Source: Vreelandella sp031769195 (GTDB lineage Bacteria > Pseudomonadota > Gammaproteobacteria > Pseudomonadales > Halomonadaceae). Taken from it: DNA of 64,000 bases. Within the stretch, counting starts at the first letter, position 1. The number at the start of each line of letters is the position of its first letter. The position numbers and the translations under genes are program-made. Below, in pieces: positions 8,353-15,755 of this stretch. Below the pieces are notes generated by a model, which was not told the DNA's origin, ran no database searches, and saw only the letters and a list, made by a program, of their open reading frames with translations. The stretch is from NCBI RefSeq assembly GCF_031769195.1, contig NZ_JAVHNP010000002.1:124001-188000 (forward strand). Direction: 5' to 3'.

Positions 8353-9312
8353 GTGAAAGATTCACAGCAGCGTTATTTACTCATTATCAATGGTAAGTCC
8401 GCCGGAAATCCGGCGCTACGCGATGCCGTTGAAGCGCAACGTAAGGCAGGGACGCCGATCATCGTTCGCGCGACCTGGGAAGGCGGCGATGCCGCCAACT
8501 TTGCCGCCCAGGCGGTCGAGCTGGGCGCTACCCGTGTGATTGCCTGCGGCGGCGATGGCACGGTCAATGAAGTTGTTAATGGGCTGATGCGTATTTCCCA
8601 TGATCATCGGCCTGCATTAGGGGTCGTGCCTTTGGGTAGTGCCAATGATTTTGCTAACTCGGTGGGCTTGCCGCTTGAGCCAGAGCAAGCATTAGCCGCC
8701 GCAGTCAGCTTTAATGCCTCGCCCATTGACGTAATCCGCATGACGGCCGACGCCAATGGTGACCAGGAGTTGAGTTACTACGTCAATATGACCACCGGTG
8801 GCTTTGGGGCAGAAATTACGTCCTCTACTCCTAAAACGCTGAAACGCATGTTGGGAGGCGGTGCTTACTCACTTATGGGCGCGCTTAAAGCGTGGCGGCA
8901 TCGTAGCTATCGCGGCACCCTGCATTGGAGCGATCACGAGCAGGCGGCTTCGCTGCTGCTGCTAGCCTTGGGGAACGGGCGTCAGTCAGGCGGAGGGCAA
9001 GTACTGGCCCCTAGAGCCAAGCTGGATGATGGGCGGCTCGATGTGCTGCTGGTAAAAGATTTCCACTCAGTGACCGAGCTGCCTGCATTGCTTGCAGAGC
9101 TTCAGCAGTTTCCCGCCGACGGGCGCTATGTGCGCTATTTCACCGCTAGCCAACTGACGGTCACGACCCAGCCCGATGACGAACCTTGGCCACTCACTTT
9201 AGATGGTGAAGCTAAGCGCTATGACCGTTTTAGCGCCGAGGTTGTGCCGCTAGCGCTGAAAGTGCTGCTGCCGGAAGGCTGTACGCTGCTGTCTGCCAAC
9301 GACCGCCACTGA
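8353..9312 (+). CDS. YegS-type lipid kinase (diacylglycerol kinase catalytic domain)
   Basis: Proteins of this family phosphorylate diacylglycerol or phosphatidylglycerol-type lipids at the inner face of the membrane. The 319-residue protein carries the nucleotide-binding GGDGT at residues 66-70 followed by VNEVVNGL, the GSANDFANSVGLP segment and a C-terminal LTLDGE motif, in the order seen in YegS and DgkB. It starts with GTG behind a purine-rich GGAAAGGGAAGG. It lies 40 bases after pepN and 31 bases before a lipoprotein gene on the same strand, so the three may share a transcript. The precise lipid substrate cannot be read from sequence. E. coli YegS is slightly shorter (299). Confidence 0.9.
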   Translation: MKDSQQRYLLIINGKSAGNPALRDAVEAQRKAGTPIIVRATWEGGDAANFAAQAVELGATRVIACGGDGTVNEVVNGLMRISHDHRPALGVVPLGSANDFANSVGLPLEPEQALAAAVSFNASPIDVIRMTADANGDQELSYYVNMTTGGFGAEITSSTPKTLKRMLGGGAYSLMGALKAWRHRSYRGTLHWSDHEQAASLLLLALGNGRQSGGGQVLAPRAKLDDGRLDVLLVKDFHSVTELPALLAELQQFPADGRYVRYFTASQLTVTTQPDDEPWPLTLDGEAKRYDRFSAEVVPLALKVLLPEGCTLLSANDRH

Positions 9313-9343
9313 ACACCTATTGAGTTGTAAGGAGCATCACGCG

Positions 9344-10126
9344 ATGACTAACCGAATCTGGATGCCCGTAGTGGCTAGCATGGCGCTGTTACTCAGCGCG
9401 TGCGGAGATAGTCAGGAAGAGGCCGCGGTCGCTCCTGAGGAGCAGCCTGCAACGACCGACCAAGCCAGCGAACCCGCCGCCACGGCAAATGAGCCGATGG
9501 CTGAGCAGCCCGCCGAGCCTGAGAACGACACCGCTGAAGATGCCGCGCCATCAGAGGTGCCATCGCCGAGCGAAGTGGAAGATGAGATTGAGGCTCGCCA
9601 AGCGGCAGAAGAGTTAGAGCAAGCGGAAGCCATGCGTGAGGAAGGCACCGATGCCAGCGCGGTGATGCCCGATGAAACGCTTCAAGCAGACGCTGAGACG
9701 CTCGCCGCTGACCCTGATGACGCGCTGGATGAAGCCAGTGCCATGCCCGGTGAAACCACGCGCTCTGACGTGGATGAGGTGATTGCTGAAACGGAGCGTC
9801 GTTTTGAAGAAGCCCAGCGACAGCTAGAGCAGCAGTTTCAGGAAATTGAGCAGCAGACGCCCGAGCTCGAGCCCATGGAGAACGATTCTCTTGAGCCCAG
9901 TTGGGAGCGTGAGGGCAGTGTGTCTAATAGCACTGCACTCGAAGGCGAGCTGGAAGCCACTGACGTTGATGCGTTGATTGAAGATACCGAGCGCCAGTTT
10001 GAAGAAGCGCAGCAGCGCCTTGAGGAGCAGTTTCAAGCGCTGGAGAACGAGCAGCCTGCCAATGGTATGATGCTTGACGGTAACGATGAAGTTAACCGCG
10101 ACGAGAGCCCTGAAGAGTCGCCATAG
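9344..10126 (+). CDS. Acidic lipoprotein with internal repeats, function unknown
   Basis: I do not recognise this 260-residue protein. The N-terminus is a lipoprotein signal with lipobox LLSAC, putting the lipidated cysteine at residue 20. The next residue is Gly, not Asp, which favours outer-membrane sorting. The rest is very rich in Glu, Ala, Gln and Asp, with almost no aromatic residues. Two copies of an approximately 30-residue helical unit begin at residues 142 (DVDEVIAETERRFEEAQ) and 207 (DVDALIEDTERQFEEAQ), spaced by 65. A shorter repeat (SAVMPDETLQAD, SAMPGETTRSD) lies just before. The units look like coiled-coil or helical-hairpin segments. The ATG at 9344 is chosen over 9320 because AAGGAG precedes it and the signal peptide starts there. 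A terminator follows directly. Confidence 0.85.
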   Translation: MTNRIWMPVVASMALLLSACGDSQEEAAVAPEEQPATTDQASEPAATANEPMAEQPAEPENDTAEDAAPSEVPSPSEVEDEIEARQAAEELEQAEAMREEGTDASAVMPDETLQADAETLAADPDDALDEASAMPGETTRSDVDEVIAETERRFEEAQRQLEQQFQEIEQQTPELEPMENDSLEPSWEREGSVSNSTALEGELEATDVDALIEDTERQFEEAQQRLEEQFQALENEQPANGMMLDGNDEVNRDESPEESP

Positions 10127-10143
10127 GCAAGAGCTAGCATAAA

Positions 10144-10168
10144 AAAGGCCCGCATCGTGCGGGCCTTT
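10144..10168. terminator. Bidirectional terminator between lipoprotein gene and csp
   Basis: AAAGGCCCGC, loop ATCGT, GCGGGCCTTT. The stem is flanked by A6 on the left and ends in TTT on the right, so it can serve the plus-strand lipoprotein gene and, more strongly, the minus-strand cold-shock gene. Confidence 0.85.
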
Positions 10169-10184
10169 GTCCATTCAGCGCTGC

Positions 10185-10388
10185 TTAGGCGGGGCGAATG
10201 TTTGATGCCTGAAGGCCTTTTTTACCCTGTGTCACCTCGAAGCTGACTTTTTGACCATCTTGTAGGGTCTTAAAGCCTTCAGCTTGAATTTCGGAGAAGT
10301 GGGCAAAGAGATCGTCACTGCCGTCATCGGGAGAGATGAAGCCGTAACCTTTAGTGTCGTTGAACCACTTGACAGTGCCAGTTGCCAT
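10185..10388 (-). CDS. Cold-shock domain protein (CspA family)
   Basis: A 67-residue single-stranded nucleic acid binding protein of the cold-shock domain fold, likely an RNA chaperone in the cytosol. It has VKWFNDTKGYGFI (RNP1 region) and DLFAHFSEIQ (RNP2 region, with LFAHF where many family members have VFVHF), then EVTQGKKGLQASNI at the end. Length is typical. AAGGA precedes the ATG. The paralogue type (CspA, CspC, CspD and so on) cannot be settled from this copy alone. The gene diverges from a LysE-type exporter; the shared upstream region holds a 16-bp palindrome at 10471-10486. Confidence 0.96.
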   Translation of the reverse strand: MATGTVKWFNDTKGYGFISPDDGSDDLFAHFSEIQAEGFKTLQDGQKVSFEVTQGKKGLQASNIRPA

Positions 10389-10470
10389 CGTTCATATCCT
10401 TACATGCTTAATGATTGAGCGGGTGGCTGAGTGCCTACCTGCCAAATTTACATTAGAAGCAAATAATCAG

Positions 10471-10486
10471 CACGTCCAGTGACGTG
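10471..10486. promoter_or_regulatory. Palindrome CACGTC-CAGT-GACGTG, candidate operator
   Basis: A perfect 6-bp inverted repeat with a 4-nt spacer lies in the divergent region, 83 bases upstream of the csp start and 35 bases upstream of the exporter start. The position suits an operator for either gene. No regulator gene is adjacent. Confidence 0.4.
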
Positions 10487-10520
10487 GTTAAGATTCTTTA
10501 TCACCCAGCGAGCCTTGCCC

Positions 10521-11177
10521 ATGATGGAACTCAACCTTATCGATGCGCAGTTTATTCCCTTTTTGGTGGCCATTACGCTGCTGTCGATAAGCCCGGGCGT
10601 GGACACGCTGCTGGTGATCCGTAACACGGCGCGGGGTGGTATACGCGACGGGGTAGCCACGAGCGTAGCGATTTGTTGTGGGCTATTTGTGCATGCCACT
10701 GTATCCGCGCTGGGCATCTCCTTTATTCTGCTTCAGTCGGCCTGGGCATTTAATATGCTGAAGCTGGCGGGGGCGGCTTACTTGATTTGGCTGGGTATCA
10801 CCAGCCTGTTAGCGGCGCGCCGGGGAACGCCACTGCCAGTGAAAGGCGTGATGAACGAGGCGGCCCCCGTTCCTTTATGGCAGCCGATCAAAGAGGGGTT
10901 GCTCTCTAATGTGCTGAACCCTAAAACCGTCGTGTTTTATATGGCTTTCCTACCCCAATTTATCGCCCCGACGGACCCTGCGCTGTTGAAGTCACTGTGG
11001 CTGGCGGGCGTACATTTTGTGATTGCCAATATCTGGCAAATTAGCGTGGTGCTGATGGTCGGTGGTGCCAGCAAATGGCTCGCCAGTGCTCGCTTTGCAC
11101 AAACGTTAAATGCCGCCACTGGGGCCGTCTTGGTCGTGTTTGGTGTGCGTCTTGCGCTTGAGCAACGCCCGGTATAG
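10521..11177 (+). CDS. LysE/RhtB family amino acid exporter
   Basis: Members of this family export amino acids or related small molecules across the inner membrane. The predicted protein (218 residues from the ATG at 10521) has about six hydrophobic segments. It also has the family signature near the N-terminus: SPGVDTLLVIRN, then GGIRDGVATSVAICCGLFVHA, then AYLIWLG. The NVLNPKTVVFYMAFLPQF segment is also characteristic. An in-frame ATG 42 bases upstream (10479) would add residues without homology; neither start has a strong ribosome binding site, so the start is the weakest part of this call. Substrate is unknown. It stands alone between divergent csp and convergent slt. Confidence 0.88.
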   Translation: MMELNLIDAQFIPFLVAITLLSISPGVDTLLVIRNTARGGIRDGVATSVAICCGLFVHATVSALGISFILLQSAWAFNMLKLAGAAYLIWLGITSLLAARRGTPLPVKGVMNEAAPVPLWQPIKEGLLSNVLNPKTVVFYMAFLPQFIAPTDPALLKSLWLAGVHFVIANIWQISVVLMVGGASKWLASARFAQTLNAATGAVLVVFGVRLALEQRPV

Positions 11178-11185
11178 CCGGGCGT
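11165..11185. other. Hairpin overlapping the exporter stop codon
   Basis: ACGCCCGG and CCGGGCGT pair over 8 bp around TATAG, with the stop codon in the loop. No T-tract follows in either direction, so terminator function is uncertain. Confidence 0.4.
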
Positions 11186-11239
11186 CGTTAGCAGTGGAAA
11201 GAACGAGTGGGAAGAGATAGTCGAAAGAAGAGGGGGCTA

Positions 11240-13189
11240 TTAGCGGCGAACCAGCGCTCGGTCGTAACGTACCGCTTGTTCGTTGTCATTCAGCAGCGAT
11301 ACACCGTCACTGCTGCCCCCATTGGCTAGACTCTCAAAAATGACGCGATAGCTCAGCACCGCTTGAACGTAGTCGCGGGTTTCGCGAAAGGGAATGCTTT
11401 CCACGAACAGGTCAAACGACTCCATGCTGTTGCTGCCTAGCCACAGGTCGACACGCCCCGGGCCCGCGTTATAGGCCGCGGTGGCCGCTAAACGGTTACC
11501 CTGATAGCGGTTGAGCTTATCGCGCAGATACGTGCTGCCAAGGCGAATGTTCAACTCTGGCTCTAGCACACCATAGGGGCCCGGGTCGTTAATGCCCAAC
11601 TGGCGGCTTACCTGTGTGGCGGTGCCAGGCATTAACTGCATCAGGCCGCGAGCTCCGGCAGGAGAGAGGGCAACGGGGTTGTAGGCGCTCTCTCGGCGGG
11701 TAATGGCCATCAACAGGAAGGGGTCGACGCCGGTTTGATGGCCCCACTGCATAAAGCTATCACGATAGGCCGGGGGGAAGCGCCACTCTAAGGCGTCCCA
11801 CATGCCACCCGCAATGGTGGTTTGTACCAAGCGAGCATGCCACTGCTGATGGGCGGCGTAGTCGGCAAGCGCGCGGGCCTGCTGAGGCGTGCCATGCTCA
11901 ACGGCGTGAAGCCACTCGCTGTTGGCTAAACCGTCTTCACCAATGCGCAGCAGGGCCTCGGTGCGTTGCACCACCGGTAGCCGCGCTGTTTGGGCGCGGG
12001 TAGCCTCGTCAAAGTGATTGCGCTCATGGTTAAGTCGGTAAGGCTGATTGATTTTATCGGCGGCGGCAAAGCCATAGAAACTACGGTCAGTGGCTGCCTG
12101 TTGATACCGGGCGGTGGCTGCCTCACGGTTCCCAAGCTGCTCGTTGGCACGCCCCAGCCAATATTGCCAGCGGCTGCTCTCTTGCTGACTAGCTGGCATT
12201 TCAGCGATCCAGTGCACCACCTCTGTCCATTGGCGATCTGCCAGGGCACGACGCACGCGAAGTTCCAATACTCGCTCGCTCTCTAAAGAGGGCAGTACAC
12301 TATCGACCCAGCCTAGGGTGCCAGGTACATCGCGCACGAGGGCATAGAAGGCCAACTCTTCATCAATCACCTGGCGCTCAAGTGACGTTAGGTTTAAGCG
12401 TGGCGCTATTTGCTGCCAGGCCGCGAAGGCGGCGGGGGTGTCGTCTCTGGTTAAGCGCTGCATGGCGGCCTGATAAAAAGCAGCCGTTGCCGCACACTCT
12501 GGCCCTAAGCACGTGGGGGCGGAAGTGATGGCGCGCGGTTGAGTGCTAACTCTCTCTACGGTGTCTAGGGCGGTTTGCCACTGGCCGCTCAGCAATTCAC
12601 CCAAATAGCTGCTTAAGCGTGTTTCACCCGCCTGCCAGGCGAGCATTTTACGCTCCCAAATGGCCGTGGCATTGATGGTACCGTCGGCGCGTAAGCGGTT
12701 GAATAGCTCGTTGCAGGCATCAGGCTGAGAGCTGCCTACGCGCCAAAGGTCTAGGCCAGCCGCGCGGGCTTGCTCGGGAGCACGGTCTAGCAGTGCCGTA
12801 TAGTAATAGCACTGTCGCGCTGTACCTGTGGGAACGCCATCCGCAACGGTTAGAAGATCGCTAAAGCGACCTGCATAGCCATAATTGGCAATGGCTTGGC
12901 CGCGCATCCACTCTGACAGCGGTGAGTCGGCATGCTGGTCTATAAATTGCAGCACTTGGCTGGCGGCCACGTTAGGGAGCTGGTTGCGTAACCGATGGTA
13001 CTCTACATAGCTGCTGAGGATATGCCCTTCAATGGCGCGCTCATCCACCTGTTGCCACTGCTGTTGACGAGCGGCATCGAGCGCATCGCGCATGGCCTCG
13101 TCTGAGGCTGCCCATGAGGCAGTGGGTAGGCCGATAAACACCGACGCACACAAGGTGCGAAGGGTAGAACGTAATGGCGAAACCTGCAT
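11240..13189 (-). CDS. slt: Soluble lytic murein transglycosylase
   Basis: Slt cleaves the MurNAc-GlcNAc bond of peptidoglycan in the periplasm, leaving 1,6-anhydro ends, in turnover and cell wall repair. The 649-residue protein starts with a Sec signal peptide (cleavage probably after PTASWA). A long alpha-superhelical region follows, then a C-terminal catalytic domain with RRESAYNP (catalytic Glu about residue 500), ARGLMQLMPGTA and AYNAGPGRV. Length and layout match Slt70 of E. coli (645). GAGGGAG precedes the start. It is monocistronic and divergent from a DUF1232 gene. Confidence 0.96.
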   Translation of the reverse strand: MQVSPLRSTLRTLCASVFIGLPTASWAASDEAMRDALDAARQQQWQQVDERAIEGHILSSYVEYHRLRNQLPNVAASQVLQFIDQHADSPLSEWMRGQAIANYGYAGRFSDLLTVADGVPTGTARQCYYYTALLDRAPEQARAAGLDLWRVGSSQPDACNELFNRLRADGTINATAIWERKMLAWQAGETRLSSYLGELLSGQWQTALDTVERVSTQPRAITSAPTCLGPECAATAAFYQAAMQRLTRDDTPAAFAAWQQIAPRLNLTSLERQVIDEELAFYALVRDVPGTLGWVDSVLPSLESERVLELRVRRALADRQWTEVVHWIAEMPASQQESSRWQYWLGRANEQLGNREAATARYQQAATDRSFYGFAAADKINQPYRLNHERNHFDEATRAQTARLPVVQRTEALLRIGEDGLANSEWLHAVEHGTPQQARALADYAAHQQWHARLVQTTIAGGMWDALEWRFPPAYRDSFMQWGHQTGVDPFLLMAITRRESAYNPVALSPAGARGLMQLMPGTATQVSRQLGINDPGPYGVLEPELNIRLGSTYLRDKLNRYQGNRLAATAAYNAGPGRVDLWLGSNSMESFDLFVESIPFRETRDYVQAVLSYRVIFESLANGGSSDGVSLLNDNEQAVRYDRALVRR

Positions 13190-13289
13190 GGCACTCCCTC
13201 TTGCTCGCTAGATAGATGAATATCGTTATAGTGAACTATACGATCAAACAATGTTCTGACAATCGTGACACTTAGAGGATTCAATTACG

Positions 13290-13634
13290 ATGGCACGATT
13301 ATCCGGTTGGTGGTTGTTTCGTCGACTGAAGACGCGCGTATGGGCGATCAAACGTATTGCCCGTGCGCTAAAGCTGTTTCTGCCCATGACACGCGACGTG
13401 CTGCGCGGTGACTTTAGACCCGTCCCTTGGGGTGCCTTTGGTACCATGGCGCTGGCGCTTGCCTATCTGGTCATGCCGTTTGATCTCATTCCCGATTTTC
13501 TCGTCCTGCTTGGGGTCGTTGATGATGTCTTGATCGTCGGTTGGCTGCTTAACCGAGTGGATGCACAGTTGGCCGACTACCGTGCTTGGAAGTTCGCAGA
13601 GGAAGCCGCCGCTTCTTCGCACACACCTTCTTGA
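13290..13634 (+). CDS. DUF1232 (YkvA-like) small membrane protein
   Basis: A 114-residue protein of unknown function. A basic N-terminus (about 40 residues rich in Arg and Lys) leads into the DUF1232 hallmark: a hydrophobic helix followed by MPFDLIPDFL and a second helix GVVDDVLIVGWLL. It probably sits in the inner membrane. AGAGGA precedes the ATG. The stop codon lies within the -35 element of the sigma-32 promoter for htpG, so the two genes are packed tightly. A link to heat shock is not shown; read-through into htpG is possible because no terminator separates them. Confidence 0.88.
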   Translation: MARLSGWWLFRRLKTRVWAIKRIARALKLFLPMTRDVLRGDFRPVPWGAFGTMALALAYLVMPFDLIPDFLVLLGVVDDVLIVGWLLNRVDAQLADYRAWKFAEEAAASSHTPS

Positions 13635-13657
13635 AATATCTGCGCTTAACCCCATAT
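13630..13657 (+). promoter_or_regulatory. Sigma-32 (heat-shock) promoter of htpG
   Basis: CTTGAAA at 13630-13636 and CCCCATAT at 13650-13657, 13 bases apart, match the sigma-32 consensus (CTTGAAA, 11-16 bases, CCCCATNT) at every conserved position. Transcription would begin near 13664, giving a leader of about 72 bases. The -35 overlaps the stop codon of the preceding gene. Confidence 0.88.
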
Positions 13658-13675
13658 TCATTTCACCACCTTTTC

Positions 13676-13702
13676 CGCCCCTGCTGACGAACAGCAGGGG
13701 CG
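13676..13702 (+). other. Perfect 11-bp hairpin in the htpG 5' leader
   Basis: CGCCCCTGCTG and CAGCAGGGGCG pair perfectly around ACGAA, about 12 bases after the predicted start of transcription. The ribosome binding site (GAGGG at 13723-13727) is 20 bases further on and is not inside the stem. There is no T-tract on either side, so it is not a standard terminator. It may stabilise the mRNA or modulate translation. Confidence 0.75.
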
Positions 13703-13735
13703 CTAAGCAACATGTGATCAATGAGGGCTAAGCGC

Positions 13736-15640
13736 ATGACAACGGCGACCCACGAAGAAACTCTTGGCTTTCAAACGGAAGTTAAGCAGCTTTTAAATCT
13801 AATGATCCACTCCCTGTACTCTAACCGGGAGATCTTTTTACGCGAACTGATTTCTAACGCAGCCGATGCTTGCGACAAGCTTCGCTATGCAGCGCTCGAT
13901 AACGATGCGCTCTACGAAGGTGATAGCGAGCTACGCATTGAGATTGAACACGACCGCGACGCCAATACAATCACCCTGCGTGATAACGGCATCGGGATGA
14001 ATCGCGAAGACGTGATCGCCAACCTGGGGACCATTGCACGTTCCGGCACCGCAGAGTTCTTAAAGCAGCTCTCCGGAGAACAGCAGAAAGATGCCAAGCT
14101 CATTGGCCAGTTCGGTGTGGGTTTCTATTCAGGCTTTATTGTGGCCGATGAAGTGGCCGTGCGTACTCGCAAAGCGGGCACCGCGGCGTCGGAAGGCGTT
14201 GAGTGGCGCTCCAAAGGCGAGGGCGAGTTTACCGTTGCCGATATTGAGCGTGAGGTGCATGGCACGGAGATCACGCTGCATCTGAAAGAGGATGCGAAAG
14301 AGTTCGCCGACGACTACCGCCTGCAAAGCTTAGTACGCAAGTACTCTGACCATATCGAAGTGCCTGTCTGCATGCCGAAAACAGAAACGGCGAAAGACGA
14401 TGAAGGCAACGATATTGAAGGCAGTGAAGTCACCACATGGGAAACGGTTAACGAAGCCACTGCTCTGTGGGCGCGTCCGAAAAGTGAGGTGACGGATGAC
14501 GAGTACAAAGCGTTTTATAAGCACGTTGCTCATGACTTCAGCGACCCGTTAACCTGGAGCCACAACAAGGTAGAGGGCAAGCTGGACTACACCAGCCTGC
14601 TGTATGTGCCAGGCCGTGCCCCGTTTGATATGTTTGAGCGTGACGGCTCTCGCGGTGTGAAGCTGTATGTTCAGCGCGTCTTCATTATGGACGATGCCGA
14701 ACAGTTCCTGCCGCTCTACCTGCGCTTTATTAAAGGCGTGCTGGATACCCGTGACCTGTCGCTGAACGTTTCCCGAGAGTTGCTGCAGCAGGATCCCAAG
14801 GTCGACAAGATTAAAGGGGCGTTGACCAAGCGTGCGCTGGATATGCTTAAAAAGCTATCTAAAGAGAGCGAGCAGTATCAAACGTTCTGGAACACCTTCG
14901 GTAGCGTGTTGAAAGAAGGGCCGGGTGAAGACTTTGCCAACCGTGAAAAAGTGGCAGGGCTGCTGCGGTTTGCTTCGACGCACACCGATAGTGCCACGCA
15001 AGAGCATTCACTGACCGACTACATCGAGCGGATGAAAGAGGGTCAGAAGAAGATTTACTACGTGGTGGCGGATAGTTTCAACGCGGCTAAAAATAGCCCC
15101 CACTTGGAAATCTTCCGCAAGAAAGGCATCGAAGTGCTGCTGCTCTCCGACCGCATTGATGAGTGGCTCATGAGCCATTTGACCGAATTTGACGGGAAGT
15201 CGTTTGCTGACGTAGCCAAAGGCGACTTGGATCTTGGCGACGTAGAAGACGAAGCGGAGAAAAAAGCGCAAGAAGAGACCGCTAAGGCGAAAGAGGCGTT
15301 GGTAAAACGCGTCAAAGAAGCGCTGAGTGATGGTGTTCAAGAAGTGAAAATCACCCACCGCCTCACCGATTCGCCTGCCTGTGTCGTGCTGCCCGAGCAT
15401 GAGATGGGTTACCAAATGCGTCGCATTATGGAAGCCGCCGGTCAGAAGATGCCGGAAGTGAAGCCGATCCTTGAACTGAACCCTGACCACCCGCTCGTGG
15501 CGCGTTTAGAGAGCAGTGACGGCGATATGTTTGGCCAGCTGGCGCATATCTTGTTGGATCAAGCGATCATTGCAGAGGGTGGACAGTTGGATGACCCAGC
15601 GGCCTATGTGAAACGCCTGAATAGCGTACTCACGGCCTAA
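13736..15640 (+). CDS. htpG: Hsp90-family chaperone HtpG
   Basis: HtpG is the bacterial Hsp90, a cytosolic ATP-driven dimeric chaperone that acts with DnaK on late folding of clients. The 634-residue protein has the GHKL ATPase N-domain with NREIFLRELISNAADACDK, the ATP-site DNGIGM and the GQFGVGFYS loop, then the middle domain (with LNVSRELLQQ) and a C-terminal dimerisation domain. Length is close to E. coli HtpG (624). The start at 13736 is chosen over 13721 because GAGGG sits 8 bases before it. It is driven by a sigma-32 promoter, carries a hairpin in its leader, and ends in a strong terminator, so it is a stand-alone heat-shock unit. Confidence 0.98.
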   Translation: MTTATHEETLGFQTEVKQLLNLMIHSLYSNREIFLRELISNAADACDKLRYAALDNDALYEGDSELRIEIEHDRDANTITLRDNGIGMNREDVIANLGTIARSGTAEFLKQLSGEQQKDAKLIGQFGVGFYSGFIVADEVAVRTRKAGTAASEGVEWRSKGEGEFTVADIEREVHGTEITLHLKEDAKEFADDYRLQSLVRKYSDHIEVPVCMPKTETAKDDEGNDIEGSEVTTWETVNEATALWARPKSEVTDDEYKAFYKHVAHDFSDPLTWSHNKVEGKLDYTSLLYVPGRAPFDMFERDGSRGVKLYVQRVFIMDDAEQFLPLYLRFIKGVLDTRDLSLNVSRELLQQDPKVDKIKGALTKRALDMLKKLSKESEQYQTFWNTFGSVLKEGPGEDFANREKVAGLLRFASTHTDSATQEHSLTDYIERMKEGQKKIYYVVADSFNAAKNSPHLEIFRKKGIEVLLLSDRIDEWLMSHLTEFDGKSFADVAKGDLDLGDVEDEAEKKAQEETAKAKEALVKRVKEALSDGVQEVKITHRLTDSPACVVLPEHEMGYQMRRIMEAAGQKMPEVKPILELNPDHPLVARLESSDGDMFGQLAHILLDQAIIAEGGQLDDPAAYVKRLNSVLTA

Positions 15641-15660
15641 GTACTGCCAGTGACGTAGAG

Positions 15661-15697
15661 GCGGCCCGCTTGGTTTCCAAGCGGGCCGCTTGTTTTT
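15661..15697 (+). terminator. Terminator of htpG
   Basis: GCGGCCCGCTTGG, loop TTT, CCAAGCGGGCCGC, then TTGTTTTT. A perfect 13-bp GC-rich stem with a T-tract, 20 bases after the htpG stop. Confidence 0.9.
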
Positions 15698-15699
15698 GA

Positions 15700-15722
15700 G
15701 TGGTTAATGATAAAGTAACCAC
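15700..15722. promoter_or_regulatory. Inverted repeat GTGGTTA-N9-TAACCAC upstream of gpsA
   Basis: A 7-bp perfect inverted repeat with a 9-base AT-rich spacer, centred about 45 bases before the gpsA ATG. It lies in the only space that can hold the gpsA promoter and has the form of a dimeric operator. No regulator gene is adjacent. Confidence 0.4.
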
Positions 15723-15755
15723 CCAACGTATGAGATTAATAATCAGGGTATTGCC

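Noticed and set aside
13676..13702. Rho-independent terminator before htpG
   Set aside because: The stem is perfect but no T-run follows on either strand, and it lies inside the leader of the sigma-32 transcript.
15008..15490. 160-codon open frame on the minus strand within htpG
   Set aside because: It is wholly antisense to a well-conserved chaperone, has no ribosome binding site or recognisable domain, and is explained by codon bias of htpG.
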